From positions 434,001 through 498,000 of the forward strand of contig NZ_JAPWHB010000001.1 of the NCBI RefSeq assembly GCF_027214025.1: a stretch of DNA of 64,000 bases, written 5' to 3'. Below the pieces are notes generated by a model, which saw nothing but the letters and a program-made list of their open reading frames with translations, did no database searches and was not told the DNA's origin. This document shows, in pieces, positions 30,112 to 38,770 of the stretch. A program made the translations under genes and the position numbers. Positions within the stretch are counted from its first letter, which is position 1; each line of letters begins with the position of its first letter. Origin of the DNA: Parahoeflea alexandrii (GTDB lineage Bacteria; Pseudomonadota; Alphaproteobacteria; Rhizobiales; Rhizobiaceae).

Positions 30112-30415
30112 TGCGTTTCTCCAGTTGGCAGATGATGCATGCACCACCTGCCGGGTTTGCCTTTGCCGCCAGGGATTCTCATCGAACCCACAAGCGACGC
30201 TTGAGGATCCTGTCCCCTTACGCCGGAACCGATTGACGGTAGCGGCACAAGGCAAGCGAGGTTCGAACCGTAGGGGCGTTCGCCCCGAAAACGGATCTTA
30301 CCCGTCTCATGCAGGTCATGAATTAAGGTGAACCGGCAAGGGCACACCACCCGCAATCTCGGACAGGGAGCCCGGAGTTGCCTCCGGACCTTTCCGGCCC
30401 TAAGGCCGAAAACTG
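30112..30415 (-). promoter_or_regulatory. rplJ leader, candidate L10 autoregulatory mRNA region
   Basis: About 300 bases of untranslated sequence precede rplJ, after the rplA terminator. They contain GC-rich foldable blocks (GGGGCGAACGCCCC near 30270-30285, TCCGGAGGCAACTCCGG near 30374-30391). In many bacteria, L10(L12)4 binds such a leader to repress rplJL translation. Position and foldability support the call; I did not verify the consensus structure. A promoter for rplJL may lie here, but no strong pair was identified. Confidence 0.45.
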
Positions 30416-30445
30416 AGGAAAACCGGACACATATCCGGTTTTCCT
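30416..30445 (-). terminator. Terminator/attenuator after rplKA
   Basis: A perfect 12 bp inverted repeat, AGGAAAACCGGA/TCCGGTTTTCCT, begins 12 bases after the rplA stop codon. The descending arm carries the TTTTCCT run on the minus strand and CAGTTTTC follows. It separates the rplK-rplA message from the rplJ leader. Confidence 0.7.
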
Positions 30446-30456
30446 AATATTCCAGA

Positions 30457-31155
30457 TCAGGCGACGCTGAGCGACGACGGATCGATCTTGAGGCCAGGGC
30501 CCATGGTCGAGGAAATCGCCACGCGCTTGACGTAGTTGCCCTTAGCGCCCGACGGCTTTGCCTTGATGACGGCATCGGCAAAAGCGCGGATGTTTTCCTC
30601 GATCTGCTGCGAGCCGAACGAAGCCTTGCCGATACCGGCATGGACGATACCAGCCTTCTCGACGCGGAATTCGACGGCACCGCCCTTGGATGCATTGACC
30701 GCACCGGTGACGTCCATGGTCACGGTGCCGACCTTCGGGTTCGGCATCATGCCGCGCGGGCCGAGAACCTTGCCGAGACGACCGACCAGCGGCATCATGT
30801 CCGGGGTAGCGATACACCGATCGAATTCGATGGTGCCGGACTGGACGATGTCGACCAGTTCTTCAGCGCCGACAATGTCTGCGCCGGCTGCGCGGGCTTC
30901 ATCAGCCTTGTCGCCTCGGGCGAAGACGGCGACGCGGACGGTACGGCCGGTGCCGTTGGGCAGGTTGACCACACCGCGGACCATCTGGTCGGCGTGGCGC
31001 GGGTCGACGCCGAGGTTCATCGAGACTTCGATGGTCTCGTCGAACTTGGCGATAGCGCGCTCCTTGATCAAGGATACGGCATCACCCAGCGGGTAGAGCT
31101 TGTTGCGGTCAACGCCTTCGTTGACCTTCTGCATACGCTTTGCAATCTTGGCCAT
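30457..31155 (-). CDS. rplA: 50S ribosomal protein L1
   Basis: L1 stalk protein (232 residues), which moves deacylated tRNA out of the E site and in many bacteria represses its own rplKA message. [26 protein letters not shown] is at about residues 46-71, and the signature [19 protein letters not shown] near 130. It is 4 bp downstream of rplK. Confidence 0.99.
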   Translation of the reverse strand: MAKIAKRMQKVNEGVDRNKLYPLGDAVSLIKERAIAKFDETIEVSMNLGVDPRHADQMVRGVVNLPNGTGRTVRVAVFARGDKADEARAAGADIVGAEELVDIVQSGTIEFDRCIATPDMMPLVGRLGKVLGPRGMMPNPKVGTVTMDVTGAVNASKGGAVEFRVEKAGIVHAGIGKASFGSQQIEENIRAFADAVIKAKPSGAKGNYVKRVAISSTMGPGLKIDPSSLSVA

Positions 31156-31159
31156 GGTC

Positions 31160-31588
31160 TTATCCCGTCACTTCCAGGCCCATGGAGCGGGCGGAGCCCT
31201 CGACCATAGCCATCGCGCCTTCGATGTCGGCGGCGTTCAGATCCTTCATCTTTGCTTCGGCGATCGTGCGGACCTGGTCACGCGTGATCGAGCCTGCAAC
31301 TTCCTTGCCCGGCGTCTTGGAGCCGGACTTGAGCTTTGCTTCCTTCTTGAGGAAGTAGCTCACAGGGGGCTTCTTCATCACGAAATTGAAGGACTTGTCC
31401 TGGTAGTAGGTGATGACGACCGGAATCGGCATACCCTTTTCCATTTCCTGGGTGGCGGCATTGAATCCCTTGCAGAATTCCATGATGTTGATGCCGCGCT
31501 GACCAAGTGCCGGACCAATCGGGGGCGACGGAGTCGCCGAACCGGCCGGAACCTGCAGCTTGAGTTGACCTGCAACTTTCTTAGCCAT
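31160..31588 (-). CDS. rplK: 50S ribosomal protein L11
   Basis: L11 (142 residues), part of the GTPase-associated centre and needed for RelA activation and thiostrepton action. The proline-rich helix region [32 protein letters not shown] is near residues 17-47, and the RNA-binding C-terminal domain ends [15 protein letters not shown]. It heads the rplKA pair, 196 bp after nusG. Confidence 0.99.
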   Translation of the reverse strand: MAKKVAGQLKLQVPAGSATPSPPIGPALGQRGINIMEFCKGFNAATQEMEKGMPIPVVITYYQDKSFNFVMKKPPVSYFLKKEAKLKSGSKTPGKEVAGSITRDQVRTIAEAKMKDLNAADIEGAMAMVEGSARSMGLEVTG

Positions 31589-31784
31589 TGTTTCTCTGCC
31601 TCTTGTTATGATGATGCGCGAGGCACCACCGTTTGCCGGAAAACCGGCGGCTGCGGTTGCGTGGTTCGATCCAAGGGCCGGCTACAGCCCCCTCGCCTCC
31701 CACGCGCTTGCGTCACCGAACATTGCGATAACACAAAAACCCGGTCGCGCTCTCTTGACGAAAACGCGGACGGGCAATCTGTCG

Positions 31785-32315
31785 TCAGACCTTCTCGACC
31801 TGACCGTATTCGAGCTCGACCGGAGTGGCCCGGCCAAAGATCGACACCTCGACCTTGAGGCGCGAACGCTCCTCGTCGACTTCCTGAACCGTTCCGTTGA
31901 ACGACGCGAAAGGACCGTCGGAAACCCGCACCTGCTCGCCGATCTCGAAGGCGATCGACGGCTTCGGCCGCTCGACGCCCTCCTGAACCTGCATCAGGAT
32001 GCGCTCAGCCTCGGAGTCCGGAATCGGAACCGGCTTGGAATCGCTGCCCAGAAAGCCGGTCACCTTCGGCGTGTTCTTGATCAGGTGGAAAGCCTCATCG
32101 GTCAGATCGGCGCGAACCATGACGTAACCAGGGAAGAACTTGCGCTCTGCGTCCACCTTGCGGCCACGACGCACTTCGACAACCTTCTCGACCGGAACCA
32201 GGATCTTCTCGAAAAGATGGCTCAAGCCCTTCTGGCGAGCCTGCTCCTCGATCGATTCCGCAACCTTCTTCTCGAAGTTCGAATAGGCGTGGACTATATA
32301 CCAGCGTGCAGTCAT
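31785..32315 (-). CDS. nusG: Transcription termination/antitermination protein NusG
   Basis: NusG (176 residues), an RNA polymerase processivity factor that couples to ribosomes through S10 and to Rho. The start is set at [18 protein letters not shown]; nine codons of open frame upstream are not conserved. The NGN domain is residues 1 to about 115 ([23 protein letters not shown]), and the KOW domain is about 120-176 ([22 protein letters not shown]). It lies 13 bp after secE. Confidence 0.98.
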   Translation of the reverse strand: MTARWYIVHAYSNFEKKVAESIEEQARQKGLSHLFEKILVPVEKVVEVRRGRKVDAERKFFPGYVMVRADLTDEAFHLIKNTPKVTGFLGSDSKPVPIPDSEAERILMQVQEGVERPKPSIAFEIGEQVRVSDGPFASFNGTVQEVDEERSRLKVEVSIFGRATPVELEYGQVEKV

Positions 32316-32328
32316 GTTTTCCCCTGCC

Positions 32329-32529
32329 TCAAGCGCCAACATTCAGGATGAGCCCGATCGCCCATCCCAAAGCCTGGTCGGCCGTAAAGAAGAAAATGGA
32401 CGCAAGCAACACCATGACGAGAACCATGATCGTGGAGATCGAGGTTTCACGGCGTGAAGGCCATTTCACTTTCGCAGTTTCGGACCGAACCTGCTGGAGG
32501 AATGTAAACGGATTTGTTTTGGATGCCAT
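32329..32529 (-). CDS. secE: Preprotein translocase subunit SecE
   Basis: SecE, 66 residues with one membrane segment, the clamp around SecY. The start at [20 protein letters not shown] was chosen over an ATG 16 codons upstream because the conserved protein begins there. The conserved amphipathic EVRKVTWP-like motif is here [13 protein letters not shown], followed by the single transmembrane helix [23 protein letters not shown]. Gene order tRNA-Trp-secE-nusG is the usual one. Confidence 0.97.
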   Translation of the reverse strand: MASKTNPFTFLQQVRSETAKVKWPSRRETSISTIMVLVMVLLASIFFFTADQALGWAIGLILNVGA

Positions 32530-32604
32530 TGTCTGTCCACGCTTATACGGCGCGTAAAGCCGGTCTCCCAGCTCCACGCACCGCGTGTCTGTTAACGTCT
32601 ACAT

Positions 32605-32647
32605 AAAGCCCGATTCCCTAAATCACAAGAGGGCATCGGGCTTTTTT
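32605..32647. terminator. Inverted repeat between tRNA-Trp and secE
   Basis: AAAGCCCGAT-CCCT/AGGG-ATCGGGCTTTTTT is a long, near-perfect hairpin. The better T run is on the plus strand; on the minus strand, where both neighbouring genes lie, it is followed only by TTTATGT. It may terminate the tRNA-Trp transcript so that secE-nusG starts anew. Confidence 0.6.
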
Positions 32648-32750
32648 AATTCATGACCGGCAAACTGGCCCGAAGATTGCTAACCAGATCCTCAGATCGG
32701 GTCATCAACCGCGAACCAATCCAACAATCGCCAAAACCGGCGATCCGGGC

Positions 32751-32826
32751 TGGCAGGGGCAGCAGGACTCGAACCTGCGACCTACGGTTTTGGAGACCGT
32801 CGCTCTACCAACTGAGCTATACCCCT
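32751..32826 (-). tRNA. tRNA-Trp (CCA anticodon)
   Basis: A complete 76-base cloverleaf on the minus strand, AGGGGTATAGCTCAGTTGG at the 5' end, an anticodon loop CTCCAAA with anticodon CCA, GGTTCGAGTCC in the T arm, and an encoded CCA end. It lies just upstream of secE, where tRNA-Trp is commonly found in bacteria. Confidence 0.97.
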
Positions 32827-32842
32827 AGGCCGGTGGCGGACC

Positions 32843-32871
32843 TGATAGCGTCAAAAGCACGGGGAATGCAA
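32843..32871 (-). promoter_or_regulatory. Promoter of tRNA-Trp
   Basis: On the minus strand, TTGCAT (32866-32871) and CTATCA (32843-32848) are separated by 17 bp, and the tRNA begins 17 bases downstream of the -10 box. The spacing and hexamers fit the alphaproteobacterial housekeeping consensus. Confidence 0.75.
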
Positions 32872-33016
32872 GAAAGAAGTGACGGCAATCAGGGCCGTAT
32901 CGTGTTTTTCTCCACAATGACGGTTCGAGCGCTCCCAACAGGCAGGTTCCTGCCACCCCGCCGGGCCGTAACATGCCGCTTTTTCCGGGCTCTCGCCGCC
33001 CCCCCCTCTCGCCGCC

Positions 33017-33667
33017 TCAGGCGCCGCGCTCGAGCGCCTCGACGTCCGCGCCGGTGATGGCTTCGGCATGACGGGCTATACGCTCCAGCTCCCAGTCCCA
33101 CCAGGCAACCGCAAGCAGCCGCTCAACCACATCGTCGTCAAACCGCCGGCGGATAACGCGCCCGGGATTGCCCGCGACGATCGCATAGTCAGGCACATCG
33201 CCCGTCACCACCGCGCGCGCGGCGATGATGGCGCCATTGCCGATGCGAACGCCCGGCATCACCACCGATTCGAATCCCAGCCAGACATCATTGCCGATGA
33301 CCGTGTCGCGGCTGTTGCCGATGGACGCGGCATAGCCGCCGATCAGGTCGGGGTTGAAAACAGCAAAGGGATAGGTGGAAAACCCGTCCATGGCATGGTT
33401 GGCCGAGCTGGTGATGATGCGGACACCATGAGCGATCTGGCAGAACTTGCCGATAGCGAGGCGTTCGGGTGCTCCTGGATAGAGGTAGGGTGCCAGCGCG
33501 GCAGCGTAATCGGCAGGCGTATCAAACCCCGAATAGTAGCTGTAATCGCCAATAGAGATGTTGGGATGGTCAATCACCTGGTTGAGGTGAACTGTTCCGG
33601 TGTGCGGGCTGCCGTTGGCCAGGATGATGGGGTGACGCGCACCCGCGTCGAGAAAGGGACGGGACAT
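33017..33667 (-). CDS. CatB/Vat-type hexapeptide O-acetyltransferase
   Basis: A 216-residue left-handed beta-helix acyltransferase of the xenobiotic acetyltransferase (CatB-related) family, which uses acetyl-CoA to acetylate hydroxyl groups, classically of chloramphenicol or streptogramin A. The catalytic histidine lies in SANHAMDGFSTYPF (H91), and hexapeptide repeats run from IGNDVWLGFESVVMPGVRIGNGAIIAARAVVTGDVPDYAIVAGNPGRVIRRRF. Chromosomal relatives are widespread, and most have unknown substrates, so antibiotic resistance is not implied. It is a single minus-strand gene between the Cys-rich protein gene and tRNA-Trp. Confidence 0.88.
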   Translation of the reverse strand: MSRPFLDAGARHPIILANGSPHTGTVHLNQVIDHPNISIGDYSYYSGFDTPADYAAALAPYLYPGAPERLAIGKFCQIAHGVRIITSSANHAMDGFSTYPFAVFNPDLIGGYAASIGNSRDTVIGNDVWLGFESVVMPGVRIGNGAIIAARAVVTGDVPDYAIVAGNPGRVIRRRFDDDVVERLLAVAWWDWELERIARHAEAITGADVEALERGA

Positions 33668-33805
33668 GGTTCTGCTCTTTCGATCTGAAGTTGGACATTT
33701 CGGATTGTCAGAACGGGGTCTTGTTCACCATCGCCTCCATGCGATTGCCAATAGCGGCAGCATGAGTGCCACCTTCGCCTTCCCTAAAGGCTGTCGTTCG
33801 GCTTT

Positions 33806-34090
33806 TCAATCCTGCGTCCCGGCCGATGACCCCAAGGCGCATTCCCGGTTCAGTCCGGTTCCGGGTGCATTCTCGAATGTGCATCTGAGCGTCGGAGGAT
33901 TTCCGCAAGTTGCCTTGAGCGCCTTGAACCCCACGCACTTGCCGGTCGCATTCGACCGGTAGCCTGGCCCGCCCTTGCAGCCACAGCCCTTGCAGGGCGG
34001 ACGATCCGGGCAGCGAGCCGAGGCGGCCTGTCCCTGGACCAGCAGGCCTGCGAGGGCAAGAACGACAACACCGGCCCTGCCCCAACGCAT
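33806..34090 (-). CDS. Small secreted cysteine-rich protein
   Basis: A 94-residue protein with a clear Sec signal peptide (RWGRAGVVVLALAGLLVQG, cleavage after about A25 in AASA-RC). The mature part of about 69 residues has eight cysteines at positions 27, 33, 36, 38, 52, 62, 70 and 84, with the glycine-rich core CKGCGCKGGPGYRSNATGKC and a C-terminal RCTFENAPGTG motif. Four disulfides in the periplasm are likely. A strong RBS, GGGGGAGGCG, precedes the ATG. I recall no named function. It follows the tuf terminator on the same strand. Confidence 0.8.
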   Translation of the reverse strand: MRWGRAGVVVLALAGLLVQGQAASARCPDRPPCKGCGCKGGPGYRSNATGKCVGFKALKATCGNPPTLRCTFENAPGTGLNRECALGSSAGTQD

Positions 34091-34185
34091 TTGAACGCCT
34101 CCCCCAAAGCAACCTCGGCCCCGCGAACGAGTATGGCGCGCAAAAGGGCCGATGCCAAATCATCGGCCGGGCTTTCCTCCTGCGC

Positions 34186-34217
34186 AAACAAAAACGCGGA
34201 CCCGAAGGCCCGCGTTC
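34186..34217 (-). terminator. Intrinsic terminator of tuf copy 2
   Basis: On the minus strand, AACGCGGGCC-TTCG-GGTCCGCGTTTTTGTTT forms a stem of about ten pairs with one mismatch, followed by a T-rich tail. It lies 55 bases after the tuf stop codon and marks copy 2 as a single-gene transcript. Confidence 0.85.
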
Positions 34218-34271
34218 CGTATTCTCAAGACAGTCGCGGAAGGCTTACGCATCCCGACTTGCGACCATCAA

Positions 34272-35447
<1,176 letters not shown>

Positions 35448-35524
35448 CGTCCTGTATCCTGTAATTCTGTTGGCAGACTGTGGAACCTGAAGCGTCTGCG
35501 CCGGGTCCCGCGAGAAGTTAACGC

Positions 35525-35553
35525 GACATAAGGGTTTCGCTTCGGTTTCGCAA
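35525..35553 (-). promoter_or_regulatory. Promoter of tuf copy 2
   Basis: On the minus strand, TTGCGA (35548-35553) and TATGTC (35525-35530) are 17 bp apart. The start would lie about 70 bases before the tuf ATG, leaving a short leader with AGGAC as RBS. The rest of the gap to the GntR gene (35554-35700) shows no gene. Confidence 0.65.
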
Positions 35554-35700
35554 GTGGAAATCTCTGTCCCCCCGAAGCCTCGAAACCCGCCGCACCACGG
35601 CGTTTGCGCCTGCCCGCGGACGACAATGGCGCCGCGTCAGGTTTCGGCGACGGGCGCGAACCGGTCAATGGGGAAAACCCGACGCTCCGCCCGCCCGGTC

Positions 35701-36339
35701 TCACTGCACCCGGATGGCACCCGCTGTGTCGAGACTGTCGGCTGCGGCGAGGAACAGTGCCGCGCGTCCCTTGTCTGTTTCGAGTTGCACCGCGCGACAC
35801 AGGCGGACAAGGACGTCAACCGGCTCGCCGGCATTCGAGCGCAGATCGGCTAGTAACCAGCGCACGACGCGCCATCCGCTGACGAGGTGGGCGTCGGCGA
35901 TAACCTGTTCGGGGATCAGGCGCGACAGATTGAAATTGAGCTCGGCGAACAGATCGAACATGGCGCTTGCGTCCATGGCCGGTGCCTGCCGGGTCTGCTC
36001 GGCGAGCCCGCCGAGCCGCCTGGCAATTTCGACAGGGACGGGCGCGTCGGGCAAGCCGCCTACCAGCCGCAGTAGGCCCGCATGAACGGTGATGTGAAGG
36101 CCCCGAGCCGCTGGATCGAGCTGGTAGGCGATCGAACCGACACCTGTCCGCACCTCCACCAGCCCCTCATAAGACAAGCGCTGCAATGCCTGCCGGACCG
36201 GCGTCCGCGAAACGCCGAACTCGGCGGCTAGAGTGCCCTCCAGCAAAGTGGTCTCATCGTTGAGCGGCTGCAGGCAGATGCGCTTGCGAATGGCATCCGC
36301 GATCTCCTCGACCCGCGGCCTGGCGGCTTGAAACTGCAT
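35701..36339 (-). CDS. GntR-family transcriptional regulator
   Basis: A 212-residue regulator with an N-terminal winged helix-turn-helix (about residues 30-70, EGTLAAEFGVSRTPVRQALQRLSYEGLVEVR) and an all-helical C-terminal domain of FadR/FCD type. The start at 36339 is preceded by GGAGGG; an ATG 16 codons earlier would overlap the shared promoter region. It is divergent from the ABC transporter genes, and the 107 bp between the two starts contains the operator candidate ACCTGTATACAAGT. It probably controls the transporter and itself; ligand unknown. Confidence 0.9.
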   Translation of the reverse strand: MQFQAARPRVEEIADAIRKRICLQPLNDETTLLEGTLAAEFGVSRTPVRQALQRLSYEGLVEVRTGVGSIAYQLDPAARGLHITVHAGLLRLVGGLPDAPVPVEIARRLGGLAEQTRQAPAMDASAMFDLFAELNFNLSRLIPEQVIADAHLVSGWRVVRWLLADLRSNAGEPVDVLVRLCRAVQLETDKGRAALFLAAADSLDTAGAIRVQ

Positions 36340-36400
36340 GCTTATCGGGACCCTCCAGATTTGTACGTCACAGGGGTGACACACCAATTTCCTACATGCT

Positions 36401-36414
36401 ACCTGTATACAAGT
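36401..36414. promoter_or_regulatory. GTATAC operator candidate, copy 1
   Basis: ACCTGTATACAAGT, a near-palindrome centred on GTATAC, lies between the divergent GntR gene and the first ABC permease gene. The same 12-base core (ACCTGTATACAWGT) recurs at 38718-38731 before the solute-binding protein gene. GntR-family operators are often of the form NGTNNACN or TGTATACA, so this is the likely binding site of the adjacent regulator. Confidence 0.65.
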
Positions 36415-36446
36415 GTGCAGATCATATTAGCGGACGGCGAGGACCG

Positions 36447-37610
36447 ATGCAACAATCTCCACCCGCATTGCCCGCAAGGCGGCCGGACTGGCTCGGAGCC
36501 GGGATCGTCGGGCTGGCTCTGGCCGGACTGGCGCTGCTCGGCGTCAATATCATTCTCAACATGCAGGCCACCGGCGTCACTCCGGGCTACGGCTTCCTGG
36601 CGCAAACCGCCGGCTTCGACCTCAGCGAGAGCCTGATTCCCTACTCGTCAGGGGACAGCTATGCACGGGTGATCGTCGCGGGGCTGCTCAACACGGTGGT
36701 CCTGGCGCTGGCCTCGCTGCTGCTGGCGACGATCATCGGCGTGCTGATGGGGCTGGTCAGCGTGACCCCCAGCCCGGCGGGCCGCTGGGTCGCCATTCTC
36801 TATGTGGAGTTGTTCCGCAACCTGCCCAAGATTCTGGTTCTGCTGGTGCTCTACGTCATCACGGTGCGCGGGCTGCCGCCGGTGCGCCAGGCATTGTCAT
36901 GGGGACCGCTGCATCTGTCCAACCGTTCGCTCTATCTGCCGGCGATCGAGGCAGACCCGCGGCAACTCTGGCTGCTCGCCCCGTTCCTTCTCTCCATCCT
37001 TGCGGCCTGGTGGTGGGTGCGCAGAGCGCGCCGGATCCAGCGCGCGACAGGGCGGGAAACGCCCGTGGTGCTCGTGGCTGCGACCCTGATCCTGGCCGGC
37101 CAGCTCGGGTTTGCGGCGCTGGCGGAAGTGCCGCTGGTTGTCTCCGTGCCCACCTTCGTGCGCTTTGATTTTGATGGTGGCGCGCGGGTGTCGGTTCAGT
37201 TCCTGGTCGTGCTTGTCACGCTGGGCCTCTATCACGGCGCGCAGATTGCCGAAGTGGTGCGCGGCGGAATTCTGGCGGTCCCCACAGGACAGGTCGAGGC
37301 CGCACGGGCCCTGGGGCTTGCGCCATGGACGGTGACCCGGTTCGTGGTGTTGCCGCAGGTTTTGCGGATCGTCATCCCGCCGATGATCAATCAATATGTG
37401 AACCTGATCAAGAACACCTCGATCGCCATCGCAGTGGGCTACTCGGACCTGATGTCGGTCAGCGGAACCATCATCAACCAGACATTCCGCCCGCTGGAGA
37501 TGATGCTCATCACCATGGCCCTGTATCTCGGACTGTGCCTCGGTGCGTCGTCGCTGATGAACCGGCTGAACATCGGACTTCGCAACCGCAGCGCAAGGAA
37601 CGTGTCATGA
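36447..37610 (+). CDS. Amino-acid ABC transporter permease, AapQ-like
   Basis: Inner-membrane permease, 387 residues, of the general L-amino-acid/polar amino-acid family. The start at 36447 follows GGCGAGGAC and keeps the operator outside the gene. After the first helix (residues about 12-35) and a periplasmic segment, the transporter core contains the EAA loop GGILAVPTGQVEAARALGLAPWTVTRFVVLPQVLR, which couples to the ATPase. Its stop overlaps the ATG of the next permease (ATGA). No ATPase gene is present in this cluster. Confidence 0.9.
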   Translation: MQQSPPALPARRPDWLGAGIVGLALAGLALLGVNIILNMQATGVTPGYGFLAQTAGFDLSESLIPYSSGDSYARVIVAGLLNTVVLALASLLLATIIGVLMGLVSVTPSPAGRWVAILYVELFRNLPKILVLLVLYVITVRGLPPVRQALSWGPLHLSNRSLYLPAIEADPRQLWLLAPFLLSILAAWWWVRRARRIQRATGRETPVVLVAATLILAGQLGFAALAEVPLVVSVPTFVRFDFDGGARVSVQFLVVLVTLGLYHGAQIAEVVRGGILAVPTGQVEAARALGLAPWTVTRFVVLPQVLRIVIPPMINQYVNLIKNTSIAIAVGYSDLMSVSGTIINQTFRPLEMMLITMALYLGLCLGASSLMNRLNIGLRNRSARNVS

Positions 37611-38692
37611 TCCCCGCCGCCCCGCCTCCCCCGCAGCGTCGTGACCTCTTGCGACAATGGGCCGGTACGCCGCTGACCGCGCTGGTCTCGGCCGTGAGCG
37701 CGGCGTTGGCGATCTGGGCGATCTGGATCGTGCTGGACTGGGCCGTGCTTTCCGCATCTCCGCCGCAGCGGCCGATGCACGCCTGCGCCGAAACGGCCGG
37801 GGCATGCTGGCGGTTCTATGTGGAAAAAAGCCGGTTCATGTTGTTTGGCACCTACCCCTATCAGGACCACTGGCGACCGGGGCTGGCCTCGATGCTGTTG
37901 CTGGCGCTCTCGGGAGTCGTCGGCCTGCGCATCACCGGACGGCTCGACCGGATTACGCCGCGAGTGCTGGTCGCGCTCTGGATCGCGACCATTCCTGCCG
38001 CCTTCCTGCTGATGGGCGGTGGCTGGGCCGGCCTCGACCGCGTGGACATGTCACGCTGGAACGGCTTGCCCGTGCTGCTGATCCTGTCGGTCATCGCCAT
38101 CGCACTGGCCTTTCCGCTCGGGGTGACGCTGGCCGTGCTGCGCCACCAGGACCGCTGGCCGGTGCTGCGCAGGGCGGCGGTCGTCTATATCGAGACGATG
38201 CGCGGCGTGCCGATGGTCACGGTGCTGTTCGTGGGCGTCTTCGTGCTGCCGCTGACATTGCCGCCGGGTACGAGGATCAGCCCGGTGATGGCGACCCTGG
38301 TGGCTCTGATCCTGTTTCATGCCTCCTATTTCGCCGAAGACGTGCGCGGCGGGCTGCAATCGCTGCCCGAGGCACAGACCGAAGCCGCCAAGGCGCTCGG
38401 GCTGACCTGGAGCCAGACTATGGGGCTGGTACTGCTGCCGCAGGCCCTGTCGCGCAGCCTGCCGGCCTTGGTCAACTCCGTAATCGGCGCCTACAAGGAC
38501 ACCTCGCTGGTGGTGGTGCTTGGCATCCATGATCTGACGTCGACGGCGCGGATGGCGTTCAGCGAACCGGGATGGGGGCAATACGCGCTTGAGGCCTACG
38601 CCTTTGTCGGGATCTGGTTTCTTCTCTCCTGTGCATTCCTGTCCTGGATCGGACGCGAACTTCACAAGGGACAGAGCGCAAGAAGCCATTGA
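37607..38692 (+). CDS. Amino-acid ABC transporter permease, AapM-like
   Basis: Second permease, 361 residues. It starts at the ATG that overlaps the previous stop. A long periplasmic insert with PMHACAETAGACWRFYVEKSRFMLFGTYPY (about residues 56-86) is typical of AapM-type subunits. The EAA loop reads GGLQSLPEAQTEAAKALGLTWSQTMGLVLLPQAL. With the first permease it should form the heterodimeric channel. The solute-binding protein gene follows after 78 bp with its own operator. Confidence 0.92.
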   Translation: MIPAAPPPPQRRDLLRQWAGTPLTALVSAVSAALAIWAIWIVLDWAVLSASPPQRPMHACAETAGACWRFYVEKSRFMLFGTYPYQDHWRPGLASMLLLALSGVVGLRITGRLDRITPRVLVALWIATIPAAFLLMGGGWAGLDRVDMSRWNGLPVLLILSVIAIALAFPLGVTLAVLRHQDRWPVLRRAAVVYIETMRGVPMVTVLFVGVFVLPLTLPPGTRISPVMATLVALILFHASYFAEDVRGGLQSLPEAQTEAAKALGLTWSQTMGLVLLPQALSRSLPALVNSVIGAYKDTSLVVVLGIHDLTSTARMAFSEPGWGQYALEAYAFVGIWFLLSCAFLSWIGRELHKGQSARSH

Positions 38693-38717
38693 AAGTGTCA
38701 TCAAGCTGATGCAGTAT

Positions 38718-38731
38718 ACCTGTATACATGT
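38718..38731. promoter_or_regulatory. GTATAC operator candidate, copy 2
   Basis: ACCTGTATACATGT lies 40 bases upstream of the solute-binding protein start and matches copy 1 at 36401 in 13 of 14 positions. A further GTATAC occurs just before it (AGTATACC at 38713-38720), giving two half-overlapping sites. This points to separate control of the binding protein by the same GntR regulator. Confidence 0.65.
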
Positions 38732-38770
38732 ATGGCAATCATAAACCAGCAACCGCTGCAGGAGACCCGC

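Noticed and set aside
34091-34191. Overlapping minus-strand frames near the Cys-rich protein extending over the tuf terminator
   Set aside because: They cross the intrinsic terminator and lack signal peptide or homology; the 94-residue frame with a strong RBS is the real gene.
37325-37606. Upstream extension of the second ABC permease by 94 codons
   Set aside because: It lies wholly inside the first permease in another frame; the ATG at 37607 in an ATGA overlap gives the expected N-terminus.
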